This document shows positions 44,264 through 55,266 of a stretch of 64,000 bases of DNA, in pieces (within the stretch, counting starts at the first letter, position 1; each line of letters starts with the position of its first letter). The stretch comes from Asparagopsis taxiformis (taxonomy: Eukaryota; Rhodophyta; Florideophyceae; Bonnemaisoniales; Bonnemaisoniaceae): contig JALQPE010000129.1 in the NCBI GenBank assembly GCA_030407315.1, forward strand, positions 31,150 to 95,149. Reading direction: 5' to 3'. A model generated the notes under the pieces. That model was not told the origin of the DNA, searched no databases, and saw nothing but the letters and a program-made list of their open reading frames with translations. The translations under genes and the position numbers were made by a program.

Positions 44264-45574
44264 GTACGGTTTCAGCCCGGCCGACCGACGGCTACAAGTG
44301 TAGCGCGCCGTCATCTCAAGGATGAAACACTTTTGGACGTCCGGCGCACTCCTGAACGACCCATTGAACAACAAGTTCACCGTACACCCAGCCAGATCCT
44401 CCGTCGAAGAAAATTGAACGAACTCCGGCCTGTTCGGGATGCTCGACCAGTATTTGAAAGCAGGGCTTTCAATGGTCTTGAACCCTCGCGCGATCGAGAC
44501 GTAGCGCATGAGCTGTCTCGGACGAATCCAGCTCAGCGCTTTCCGTTCTTTAATGTATTGAACGGTCGGCTCGATCTTCTTCTTTCCCAGGCGGTGGATA
44601 TTGATGAACTCCATCACAGAGCACACATTGTCAGCAACTGTTACCTCGCTGACATTGTGGGTGTGGAAGTTCATCAGCCGTGAAAGCGGGAGTACTTCAT
44701 CGGAGCAGAAGACATCCCGGCCAAGCCGAGTCGGTGGGAGGAGAAAGTCAACTGGAATAGTTCCAAAGCGACGGTAGATGTCAGACTTGACAAACTCCTC
44801 CCACTCTGGACTGTCCTTCGCAGGAGCAGGTCCAGCCGACTCGAGAATGGCCTTCAACGCGGTCACTCGGTGAGATCCATCGACGTATTGCAGTCGGACT
44901 TTGGCATTGGAATCAATCACCTCGCAGACGGACACGCGTGAAGCAATCACGGAAAATCCCTGAGTGAGAAACGTTTTCTTCAACTCATCAACGCGATGCG
45001 GCCTGACCACCCTGGACACGACTGCCGGAGGAGAAACATCCAGGGGGGAAATGAAGACTGGAATGTTTCGGCAGCTCTCCGGACTTATGTCGTAGTCCAC
45101 ATCCACCGGGATGGGCACTGTGCCAGGGTAGGCCAGCCTGGTGCTGCGGAGAGGCTTGTTCGGTACGATGTCACGAGCGTTGTGATCATCGACCTTCTCC
45201 GCATCCTCTGCCAAGTCGCTGCCGGACGCGATGATCATGTCCGGAGCAGGCGAGCTAGGCAGAGGAGCACTAGATCCCTCGACGGCTGGCGCCGCTTCGG
45301 CAGATTGAGCCGGAAGCGGAGTTGCGGGAACGCCAGCGTCGATTGTCGGGACAACCGCGGGATCGGAAGCGGAAGGGGGGGAGGGGACGGGCTTAGGTGC
45401 TGGGCTGAGCTGGGTCAGCGCTGCAGCAGCTTCGCAAACGTCCATGGGGACAGGGGGGGCCAGAGAAGGAGAAGGAGAGGGAGAAGGAGAGGGAGAAGGA
45501 GTGGGAGAATCGTTGTCACGGCGGCTGGCAGAGCGCACCTGGCGGTCGAAAGCGTTGGGGGATTGTTGAGCCAT
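44264..45574 (-). pseudogene. ParB-2OG-Fe(II) dioxygenase copy 1, 5' part (ParB domain)
   Basis: Translation from ATG 45574 (MAQQSPNAF) runs undamaged until the nested transposon boundary at 44,263. Residues 1-~185 are low-complexity Pro/Ser/Ala, including SPSPSPSPSPS. The ParB-like domain follows: SRVVRPHRVDELKKTFLTQGF and LQYVDGSHRVTALKAI with D-G-x-H-R at about 232-236. The downstream region (about 290-430; VADNVCSVMEFI, RQLMRYVSIARGFK, LEMTARYTCSRR) is shared with copy 2 and may be a DNA- or partner-binding part. Across the insertion it continues in frame at 31,688. The insertion adds only a few codons (KPYP) before a stop, so a ParB-only protein of about 438 residues could still be made. 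Confidence 0.8.
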
Positions 45575-45778
45575 TGCTTTGGTGAAGAAATGAGGAAAGA
45601 AGAGTGAAAGATTGAGAAAGAGAGAAGAAGATCTGAACGACAAGCTGTTTTGCTGCGTAAGCTGAGTAAGATAGGCGAAACTTAGAGAACTGACATATTC
45701 CTATTAGTATACACCCTGGTAATGATATTCAGCGGTTGACCAATCCGAACCTTCCACATCACTTTTCGTTGTACGACA

Positions 45779-46101
45779 ATTACAGCTCAGGCAGTTTACC
45801 AAGGATCCTTACAGCAAAGCCATCGTTACGATGACTTTGCTGTAAGGAAAGGTTTCATTACAGAGGCCAGGAATTTTTTTACCGGGTAAAAAAATCATGG
45901 CTACTGTAATGTTTTGTTTCCTGACAGCAAAGTCATCGTTACGATGACTTTGCTGTAAGAAAACGTTTTCATTACAGCGGCCAGGAATTTTTTACCGGGT
46001 AAAGAAATCATGGCCACTGTAATGAAACCTTTCCTTACAGCAAAGTCATCGTAACGATGACTTTGCTGTAAGCATCCCTGGTAAACTGCTCAATCTGTAA
46101 G
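45779..46101. repeat. Palindrome array block B
   Basis: Three copies of the 39-bp palindrome at 45808-45846 (one mismatch), 45920-45958 and 46034-46072, alternating with ACCGGGT-centred palindromes (about 45,890 and 45,995). Bounded on both sides by the inverted border TTACAG...GC(A/C)GTTTACC. It lies about 200 bp upstream of the start codon of ParB-dioxygenase copy 1. Confidence 0.85.
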
Positions 46102-46642
46102 CCGTTGGTCTCAACCCTCGCTCTCATTTCTGTTGTCCTCCTTCATTATCTCCACCTACCTTCCCCCTACACACCACGTCTCTACTGTCACTCTGCCCAC
46201 CCTTTGGTGCATGACATATTTTCTTACCACTGCCATAGTCTACACATACTGCTGCCCTCATACTTCTGCATGCCTACCCTTCAATCTTTCTTCCATCTTT
46301 CTCTACCGTGCTAGGCTTAGACCATGCTCTGTGCACATCTGACTTACTTAATATCATTGTATACTTAGAAACTAGAATAATAATTACATCACTAGAGTAC
46401 ACTGCAAATGTTAGTAACTATGGTTGGTGTGGTACACAACACCCTACCTCCTTCATGAGTAAACTTTGCGCACAGAACCGTTCAATACCAGGTAGTGCAG
46501 CCAGCGCAAACCACGCTTGCACGACGCAGAGTGCTCCCCAGAACCGTCAACAGTCGTCCAAACCATCGTTTTACGATGTTCCCGGCTCCACACTTCCCTT
46601 CTCACCCTTCCCAGGGTGGGAGACCGACGAAACTCCCAACCG
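46102..46642. other. Spacer between ParB-dioxygenase units
   Basis: Pyrimidine-rich on the plus strand, no gene. The last ~100 bp resemble, in inverted orientation, the flank right of block A (28,860-28,960), so the two units share flanking sequence. Confidence 0.4.
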
Positions 46643-46878
46643 CTTACAGCCGAAGCCGTTTACCCGGGATGCTTACAGCAAAGTCATCGTTACGATGACT
46701 TTGCTGTAAGGAAAGGTTTGATTACAGTGGTGAGAAAATTTTACCGGGTAAAAAATCAGCAAGAAGTTTTTACCCGGTAAAAAATTGTGGCCGCTGTAAT
46801 GATTTGATTTCTTACAGCAAAGTCATCGTAACGATGACTTTGCTGTCAGCACCCCAGCGAAACTGCATCATCTGTAAG
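46643..46878. repeat. Palindrome array block C
   Basis: Two copies of the 39-bp palindrome at 46672-46710 (central T) and 46811-46849 (central A, last bases varied), with two ACCCGGT-type palindromes between (about 46,745 and 46,775). Bordered by the TTACAG...GTTTACC inverted border on the left and a diverged copy on the right. It lies about 220 bp past the stop codon of dioxygenase copy 2. Confidence 0.85.
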
Positions 46879-47099
46879 CCTTCCTCACCTCAATGTTGCA
46901 ACCAAAGACGACTGCGATATTACCTTGTTCTATTCTAGTAGTGCCCGCCATAGTTTCCTCCCCTTCTCATATTAAATTTAGTATTGTATATCTCCTGACC
47001 CGGCTACATACGCAAACGTCATGTACTAGCCTAACTTTCATCGTTTACTTGAAGCCGGCCTTGATGCCTGCCATAGAATGCTATTAAGAACTAATTTCA

Positions 47100-48124
47100 T
47101 CAGATATCTAAACGCTCCCAGTAGTTGACATTGAAGGGAGGCTGTAGCAACTTCTCCCTGGAAGTTCGCAGTGATAGATGGGACCGGATAGGATGCTGGT
47201 ACCTCACCGAAGAACGACCCTCCGCGAATCCCATTCCTCCGTGATACACGTCCGTTCGGCATACAAGCAGGGAATACGGTGGGATGCGCACGTTCGTCAC
47301 TGGCACGCGGTACTTGTCTTTCGCTGGATGACTTAGGCACACATGGCTGAACTTGGCGATACGAATGATGAACCCATCCGCACCAGCAGCCATCATGAAA
47401 TATGATGGCGAGTTGAGAGGACCAGTTCCAGTTCCCTCACGGACGGGAACATCGGTATGCATAAGTTGCTCCTGACTACCTTCTGCGGTCAAAATCAGAC
47501 GAAGACCCGTTTCTGGAAACACCACCGCTTCTTCTCTTCCAAACCCGAGCTTCAGGTTCTCCGCACAAATCGCCTTACCTAGCTCCAGAATCAGCTTGTT
47601 CCTGTACTGCCGCGCGCTTTCTTGCTCAAGGTCATCGCAGATGCTTTTCCGGTCCGTCTTGAATACACCAGTGCTGTCTTTCGGTCGAAGTGGTTTCCAC
47701 GGGTTCTTCTGACTTGCACTTGAGCCACTTGTAGTACCTTGGAATGTGCTGGCCATCTGTGTGAATAACTCGTGCGTAGCTGCTCCCACTGTAGTAGAAG
47801 AGAAAATGTCTTGCAACACCACGTAACCAAGCTCGTCGATCATTCTTCTCTGGTAGCTGAAGTATTGTTGGCTTTCACAAGAACCGAGGGGACATACCAA
47901 AGTAGAGTAGCCTGCAGCTGCTTCCATTATCTCCGTCCGGATTGTATCAATGTCTTCTTCTGTGATATAATACTTCATTCTCGAGTTGGAAGGAACGCAT
48001 AAAGGCAGCTTCTCAGGTATCTCCTCTGCGAATGTGCGGTCTGGAAGGGAGTTTTCTTGCTCGTCAGTGAAGAGTGGTGCTTCTTCTCCAGTTGTTTGTT
48101 TCCTTGCATTGACTCTACTCTTCT
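47100..48124 (-). CDS. 2OG-Fe(II) dioxygenase domain, ParB-dioxygenase copy 2
   Basis: The open frame contains ATG 47978 (292 codons); family similarity extends upstream in the same frame to about 48,120 (QENSLPDRTFAEEIP, then SNSRMKYY, matched in copy 1). Numbered from ATG 47978, the domain shows LMHTDV with H174-x-D176 as iron ligands, PSYFMMAAGADGFIIR, PPYSLLVCRTDVYHGGMGF with distal His246, and Arg255 or the conserved PIRSH Arg265 as the likely 2-oxoglutarate ligand. Ligand spacing fits the double-stranded beta-helix fold. TET/JBP and AlkB members of this superfamily oxidise modified bases; assignment to one family is not possible by eye. This is the only dioxygenase domain in the window without internal damage. 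A frameshift near 48,120 separates it from its linker. Confidence 0.72.
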
Positions 48125-49158
48125 TTTCCGGGGAGGCCCACTCTCAATGTTGTCATCCGGCGTATTGGGCTCAGAAAATTCGCGCTAGTTTCTTCCCTTC
48201 TTCGCTTCTTATCCAGCCTGGACTCGTTTTCATCGCCGCTTCCACCAGAGCTCCTGCTTCTTCCCGTATTCTCCTTGTCCACTTCGGCCGGGCTAGTGCT
48301 GTTAGTTTCTGGTATCCTGATTCGAAGTTTCAATATCACAGAGCGGTTCTGCGCATCTCCAGCTTGTTGTCCAGTCGTGTCTATGTCCATGCGACCACTA
48401 TTGTCCAAGTTGATATCCAGACTTTGCGTATCGCCGCTTTCTTTCCTTCCCTGAGGAACATCTTCTCTGACAATCCTTCCCGGCGAATTATCCCTGGCAC
48501 GACTTTCCCGCTCTGCCCTTGAAGCTGAAAGACGTTCCTGTTCTTTTTGGACAACAGCAAGACGTTCTGCTTCCCTCTTCTCAGCTGCTGCAAGACGCGT
48601 GGCAGGACGTTCCTGTACATCCTCTTTTGCTGCGGCAGGACGGTCTTCTGCTTCTTTCGGGGTGCTCAGAGGTGCCTCTTCTATTGCTTTCGTCGCGACA
48701 GGAGGAATCACTTCTTCAGCCACCACATTTGGAGTAATTTCCTGTTCTTCTTCCACAACAGCAGAATCTTCCTGCTCTACTTGGGCTTCGGCAGATATTC
48801 CTTCTTCTACTTGAAGAGGACCAAGAGTTTCCATCGAAGTATTTCCCTGTTCTGCGGCAGTAGGTGCTTCTTCCTCCTCTTCTGCTTTGGCGCCAGCAAC
48901 AAGTGCTTTTTCTATTTCTCCGGGGGTCATGCGATTCCGTTCCCTCTCCTCCTCCGCTTTCGTCTCCTGCATTGCCTTTGTCCCGGTAGCATATTCCAGT
49001 TTGTCGTAAAAACTGTTTGTAAACATCCCGTTCTTGGTTCTCAGACTGCTTCTGTCTACCACGTCGTCATGAAAGTCGGCAAGGACGAATACAATGCGTT
49101 CTCCAATGCGATGATCATTATCCCCGACCTCCTTCGCGTTTTCTGCTGCCAAATCCGT
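48115..49158 (-). pseudogene. Charged linker of ParB-dioxygenase copy 2
   Basis: After the TGA at 49159-49161 the same frame stays open to 48115 (about 347 codons, no ATG at its start). Composition is Glu/Ala/Arg-rich with long helical segments (AEKREAERLAVVQKEQERL) and a KKRRREE nuclear-type signal near the end. The start of this stretch, TDLAAEN, directly follows the ParB part, and an uninterrupted equivalent exists in copy 3 (62.58-62.63 kb), so it joins ParB to the dioxygenase rather than being a separate gene. Confidence 0.6.
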
Positions 49159-50208
49159 TCACACGAATTCCTCCATCGTTGCAGAGTTCAACCACTTGCG
49201 GACGACCTCTGCCATATCATAGATGGCCAACAGAGCCAGTAGCCAAGTGCGCATCGTGAACGGACTTCCGCTTCCGATATTTCTGACAAGTCCTCTCTTC
49301 CTCCTCATCCTTGTCCACGACGCTGTCATCTCGAGCACAAACCACTGGAACCACTCCTTATCGCGCGTCCCGCGTCCGTCCATGCCATTGCGGAATATTG
49401 CGTTATTGACAAGATCGAGCACGCACCCGTACATATCGGCAGAGTCAATTCGAGAAAAGTCCGGATCTCTTCCCTCGGTTCTTGCATCCTCGATTTCTCT
49501 GTTCCTATCCAAAGCATTGTAAACGCTAGGGATAGAGCTCCAGTACACGAAAGCAACGCTGTCTGTGCGATTGAACCCCTTCGCAATGTTGATGTACTGC
49601 CTATACGAGTTCTCCGAACGGTTCCTGTCGGACGGCAGAATATAGCTCACTTCTTTCAGAATAGGAATAAGCCGGACAACAGGAAGATCCATCTGGTTGG
49701 AAAACCTGAGAAACTCTATGACCGCACAGACATTGTCGGCAATGCTCACAGAAGCGACATCGTGAGTTTGTATATTGGCTTCGAGAGACAGTTTCAGAAC
49801 CTCCAGCGCATCGAAAATTAGACGCCCGTTCGGCGCAATCAACTGTTGTACCCAAACCAATTCCAAGGAATCCCTGTTCTTTCCTGAGTACTTCTCCAGG
49901 CATAGTTGCAGAGCAGCTATGCGATGAGATCCATCGATGCAGTAAAACTCGTCTCCTTCGTTATCTTCCATTTTGCAGACTGTAATCATAGTTCCAGTGG
50001 TAGAGAAACCTCTATCCATGAAAATGCTGGCCAGTTCGTTTACACGACCCGGTCGCACCAAACGGGAGGTCACTGTCGGAAATTTCACTTTGCGAGGATC
50101 AACTTGCACTTTAGAAGAGCTGTACTGAGCAATAGTGATGCTTTTCTCTTCAGCAGAAGGAGAATTGCTCTTCTCCGCTGTAGTATTCATGATACTATTG
50201 TCTCCCAT
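49159..50208 (-). CDS. ParB-like domain, ParB-dioxygenase copy 2
   Basis: From ATG 50208 the frame gives 349 residues. The ParB-like domain occupies about residues 35-105: VQVDPRKVKFPTVTSRLVRP, RVNELASIFMDRGF, and FYCIDGSHRIAALQL with D-G-x-H-R at 92-96. The following region matches copy 1 (SIADNVCAVIEFLRF; YRQYINIAKGFNR; YWSSIPS; VLEMTASWTR). It lacks the long Pro/Ser-rich leader of copy 1. It ends at TGA 49159-49161, after which the same frame continues as the linker and then (after a frameshift) the dioxygenase. The stop probably converted a fusion into a ParB-only frame. Confidence 0.78.
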   Translation of the reverse strand: MGDNSIMNTTAEKSNSPSAEEKSITIAQYSSSKVQVDPRKVKFPTVTSRLVRPGRVNELASIFMDRGFSTTGTMITVCKMEDNEGDEFYCIDGSHRIAALQLCLEKYSGKNRDSLELVWVQQLIAPNGRLIFDALEVLKLSLEANIQTHDVASVSIADNVCAVIEFLRFSNQMDLPVVRLIPILKEVSYILPSDRNRSENSYRQYINIAKGFNRTDSVAFVYWSSIPSVYNALDRNREIEDARTEGRDPDFSRIDSADMYGCVLDLVNNAIFRNGMDGRGTRDKEWFQWFVLEMTASWTRMRRKRGLVRNIGSGSPFTMRTWLLALLAIYDMAEVVRKWLNSATMEEFV

Positions 50209-51014
50209 TGTAATCCCTGAAATCTCAGTTCGTTCAATCGGTTCTCTGTTCAAATGTTGTGTAGACGATGAAATCCACAATTGTGGTACCTCCGAGTGCG
50301 CTTCCCGTCTCTCAGCTTCCTCTCATATACTGTCCGGACAAGACATTCCCTACCTACCTTCAGTCCTGATGAACCTTACGCTGCACCCGCTCAGCACCTC
50401 TGACTCTACCTGATCCTGATACCTCCACAAAGCGTTTAGCCCTTTCCATCAATCTACACCTAATAGTATGTACCTCTAGCGCATATAATGAAATCGAACC
50501 CGTTTACCTCACCACGTCAATTATCATTCATATTCCAACAACCTATTTCATCCACACTCTCCACCTCGCTTCTTCTTCCATACCATTGATTCCTATCAAT
50601 CGATTCTACGTGAGTTTCATACATTTACTACGATCCACCTCTCCTACAAGTCTGAAAAATTCATTTCTACACTAACTTTTGCTACTCACAAATAACCGGT
50701 TCCCGTGCAGGCCACTGCTTGAATTTCTTCCTATTGGCGTACTCGGCTGCAAAGGATTCATAGACAATTTAAACGGTGATCATATAAATGGTTTCCATGT
50801 GCTCCAATGGACCATACACCAATGAACATCAATATGAATTCTGTTCAACTACCTATTCACTACTGCGATTCAGTTTTCTTCCATACCAAATCTCATTGCC
50901 TTCCTACCCTAGTCGATTCAAAATGCTTCCTCCTCGTCAGTTGATCAATATTCCTTACAACGAGCAGGTCCTCTGGACATCCTAAAGTTGGTTACTTAAC
51001 CTTAACTATCGATG
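50209..51014. other. Upstream region of ParB-dioxygenase copy 2
   Basis: Pyrimidine-rich plus strand, no gene recognised; presumably holds the copy 2 promoter. Short frames here have no domain character. Confidence 0.4.
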
Positions 51015-51355
51015 AATTTGCTGTAATGAAACGTTTTCTTACAGCAGCCACGATTTCTTTACCGGGTAAAAAATTGTGGCCGCTGTAATGAAACGTTTTC
51101 TTACAGCAAAGTCATCGTTACGATGACTTTGCTGTAAGAAAAGAAAACATTACAGCGGCCACAATTTTTTACCCGGTAAAAATTCTTGCTGATTTTTACC
51201 CGGTAAAAATTCTTCGGCCACTGCAAGAAAACGGTTCCTTACAGCAAATCATTACAGCTGCCACGATTTTTTTACCCGGTAAAAATTCTTGGCCACTGTA
51301 ATGGAAACGTTTTCTTACAGCAAAGTCATCGTAACGATGACTTTGCTGTAAGCAT
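51015..51355. repeat. Palindrome array block D
   Basis: 39-bp palindromes at 51110-51148 (central T) and 51314-51352 (central A), with several ACCCGGT-type palindromes between. About 200 bp (51,041-51,247) are almost identical, same orientation, to 28,491-28,700 in block A, including non-palindromic spacers. It lies between copy 2 and the 3' end of the transposase gene. Confidence 0.85.
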
Positions 51356-51472
51356 ACCTCCCTCCATCCTCTCAGATCCTCTCCCCACTACTTCGCACCA
51401 ATCCACCAACGTCCTAGAGTGTACTATTCATATGTGATGCATCTGGTTATTCATTTTATTCTTCCCTAAAAA

Positions 51473-54400
51473 TCATGCAGCCCTCGGTGGAAATCCGTCT
51501 CGCCTACATAGTGCATATATCTCTCCACCGTCCAGCAGTCCGGGTCCGTGCCTTACCTCCCTCATGTTCTCATCATATTCGCATACACTCCCATTGCAAT
51601 AGTGCATACCAAACACCTCAGTGACTCCCTCACTCATCTCCACAATTACTGTTCGTCGCCTCTCTTCGACCTTGAACACTCCTTCATCAGTTTTTTGCAA
51701 ACCCAGGCAAACTCCATAAGCTGTACCTTGCTCATCTCTCGCACTCTCGTTCCTCAGGATAAAGAACGCTAGAACAATAAAAAACCGCGGTTCATAATTA
51801 ATTCTTCCCCGCATTATCTCTGATGTGAGACGAGACGCCGGGTACAGAATCGCTTGTGAAGTTGCACCATCCTCACATGTCCTCTGTTCAGGGCAAACAG
51901 CATGGATGATAGCTCCTGATTCTAGAGAGCCAGACCTCTGCACTGTTTTCCTTCCCCACTCTGTCGTAGTGCTTCTAGAAACTCTTCTCACCCATTCGGC
52001 ATACTTTCCACACCCGCTTGTTCCGCTTCCGTACCTTTCGGTAAAGAACCGTTTGAAAACACCTACAGCACCCTCTGCCATATCACATTTTCCATTCATG
52101 TACTCCTTGACCTCGTCAATAGATATACCTCCATGCCCTCTCCACGTCACAATTTCACCATCCGCCGACAATATCTTTCCTCGACGCTGGGAGAGAAGCT
52201 GGAGAACCGGTTCCTGGAAGCAGTTTTTCACTACCTCGTCTTCCACATCTATTTCTCTCCCTAGCTCCTGTGAAAGAACGTTGACCATTTGAGAGCATTC
52301 GGACGAAGACCAATGTTGTGGCTCCATGCCGATTTCGCGCAAAACAATGGCCACTCTCGTCTGCCAGTCATCCGCAAGAACTAATTCCAGCGCTGAAAGC
52401 TGTTCGCTTTGGTGATTGGACATTCTCACACCTTTCTTCAGCGGCTGATGCATCCGTTCGAATATAAGCTCCTGCACGTGCTTCACAGAGCCGTAAGCAG
52501 GAAGCGTATGAACACAAAACTCGACAAGACGATGAACATTCGGCTTGTCCAAATGTGCTCCTGCTCCCTTCACTTTCCGACAATACTCATTCAACGTCTC
52601 CACGTAGTCTACGGTTCTTCCCAGAATGTATTCATTCCTGCCACCTTCTCCGTCAGCCGTCTCTACTTCATGTGGACCGTCTTTCCACCATACGGGCATG
52701 AAACTAATACACGAAACCAGCTTCTGAAACATCACTACTAGTTTGACGGCCCCATCAAATTTTTCACGATGACCTTCCCCTTTCCCATCCATCATTCGAG
52801 CTGCGTTTTCGAATGCCATAGGTGCTATCAGCAGCACACTGAATATGTCACTCATGTTCATGGAAAGCAGATTGTTGGTTCCAAATAAACGGTTCTGCCT
52901 TCCCATCCTGAACTTCTTCAGAGCGCCCAGAATTTGCAATTCAGCTACCTCTCTAATTCGTGGGCTGGCAGCTGAAATACAAGCGTTCAGTACATCTTGT
53001 GCCAGTCCAGACAATAGATGGTCAGGTGCTATCACTGCGGAACGGTACGGTCAAAAATTGCTGGGACAACTGAAACTCCGTTTTCCGTCTTTGGTACTTC
53101 TTCCTGCACCGCTTCCAAGGAAGTGCTCAGGACATGAAATGGTAAATCTTCCCCTTCTTCTGCAGCCAGTCCGAGAGTGCGAAGCTGGGTTTCTGTGGCA
53201 TCCTTACGTGTCGATGCATTCCGATACTTGCTCCTGGCATGCGTCGATGTTTGCCCGTTCACTACCGAAGTGTATGCATTCTTCGTGCCGCCAGTACTAC
53301 TCAAGTCATATTGCGGAAACTGCAGATGTGGCACGGAGAGTTTGATGTGTGTCCAAGAACATCCAGGGTATGTGAAACTGCAGGATAGTCTCCAATGCTC
53401 CCCACTGGGTCTAGAAATACCACAACATCTTCTCCCTCTGCATTTTTCGTTGGGAAACCCTCTGTGCTTCCTCGCACTATATCTTGAACGATATATCGCA
53501 ATACACAATTTGTGGACACTCCCGGAGGTGGCAAACCAATCACTCGAACCGCTTGGTAGCTTCCCCTTTTCCGAGGCGGTAGATTGAGAGGTAACATATA
53601 GCATCCACCAAAACTTCCCTTCCTGCTTGTGAATGGTTCAAAGTCATCCGTGTAAAGGAGAAATCGGTAAACAAAGTAGTTTCGACCATCCTCCAGCTTT
53701 CCCCAACATGGTGCATCTTCTCGCGGAGACGCTGGGTGCCATTGCGACCTGTGGTCTCCGAAACCATCCGAGCCTGAAACACGAATTTCTTCATAGTTGG
53801 GGCTTCCTAGTCTATCGGGCGGGTTTCTGGCTTCAGCAAAGCTCGCGCCCGGTGAAAAGCAAAGTAACATGGTGGATGCTTCTCCGACCTGCTCTTTCAA
53901 ATACCTGTTGACCAATACGACGTGTGGAACAATATCACCCTCTTCCATTCCAATTGGTAATAGAACGGTTATCACGTCCCAGCTCGTGTTCCTTTTCCCT
54001 TGGCTCCTGCTCCGATTACACATTGCGATATCGCTCGCAGAGCATGCTGCCTCTCCCATTCCAATAGATGTGACATTCGCGGCTGCAGATATTTTTCGAC
54101 ATGCACATCATGCTCACCGTCGTGTCGAGCCTCATAGGTAACTATGGTCCTAGCATGAAGTTCCCACAACGACGTAACCGCCACTCTTCTCCTCTTCGGT
54201 TTCCCACCATCTCTGTCATTCTTCCTGAACCCTTTTGCTCTTTCGATGACGGCAACCTGACGAGCTCCTGGATGACATCGGATTCGAATTGCTGTTCCAT
54301 CAGGTACATAAATGTGCTTCAAACCCTTTTTCCCATCGCTGTCAATGGGAACAACTGCTGTGCGAACGAATGGGTCGCTCAAAACACCCCTCCTGCACTT

Positions 54401-55266
54401 TGCAATGAACGAATCTTCAATGCTGCACTCTGCGGTTGATTTTTCTCCTTCCGAGCTTCGATTGTTCGCATCACTGCGGAATGCTTTAAAGATTGGTCGA
54501 GTCTGGACATCTTTCAGAGCCCATGTGCTTGGGAGTACAATACGAACTTTCGCCATTCCTCCACAATTGTCTCTGTCATCTGTTGTTCCACGGTTTCCTA
54601 CTGCACCTCGATGCTGTGCAGCTCTTGCTCCGCTCTTTCGAAGGTCTATCGGAAACTCGATGTCACAGCTCTTTGCATAGCAGTGTTTCCTCAAGAATGG
54701 TAGTATCTTCTGTCGCATCACAGAGTCCGACGGGACGTGCTCACTTGGATCTCTGCGGAAATTCATTCCGAACAGGGTACCTTCATAGTGGGCTCTTGTC
54801 ATTCTTTGAGTTCCACTCAGCTGAAGAGCCCATACATTGCAGGCCATTGTAGTAATGCCTTGAAATCACCACATGCTTCATCCCCAGCATTTCGGTCTAT
54901 CGGGCCTCCAGTTGAAATGGAATCAGAACCTCGTCCGGTTGCTTCTTCCGATTCCATTAGCGTGCTCGATGCTACGTAGATGTCACTTCCAGCTTCATCG
55001 TTGTTGCTGTACACATCAATACAACCTTCTATTGTGTCACCCATAGGGATTGGGGACTCCAATAGGTCATCTGTGGTACACTCACGTCGTAGCTCATTAC
55101 CTCTCGGGATTTCTTTGTTCATGCAGGCTGCATCACTGCTGCGGATTTCTCCCTGCAGTTTCCCAGGAAGCTGTTTACTGGGACTGGCCACATTGAGTGA
55201 ATCGAATCTCGCCTTTGTCCTACGACTTGTGGTTTTCTTTCGAATAGGAGTCCGTCTCGGAGCCAT
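51473..55266 (-). pseudogene. CACTA-1 transposase (TnpD-like), four frameshifts
   Basis: Five overlapping minus-strand frames, 55266-54817, 54847-53972, 54059-53301, 53604-53032 and 53035-51473, form one protein of roughly 1,250 residues starting MAPRRTPIRKK. The catalytic region is recognisable: FLLYTDDFEPFTSRKGSFGG, LPLNLPPRKRGSYQAVRVIG, then GSIGDYPAVSHTLDVLGH and NSPCHICSF, matching the Tnp2/TnpD/Transposase_21 pattern of CACTA elements. The block IAPDHLLSGLAQDVLNA follows, also typical. Every transition is a -1 change in reading frame. Located just inside the right subterminal region and transcribed inward, as in other CACTA elements. It would cut and join the CACTA ends; this copy looks dead unless frameshifting or splicing restores it. 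Confidence 0.75.

Noticed and set aside
44996..45607. 203-codon plus-strand frame rich in Arg/Gly
   Set aside because: Antisense of the ParB gene's proline-serine repeats; low-complexity artefact.
28397..51355. Regularly repeated palindromes as a CRISPR array
   Set aside because: Repeat spacing is irregular, the spacers are themselves repeated palindromes, there are no cas genes and the context is eukaryotic transposon DNA.
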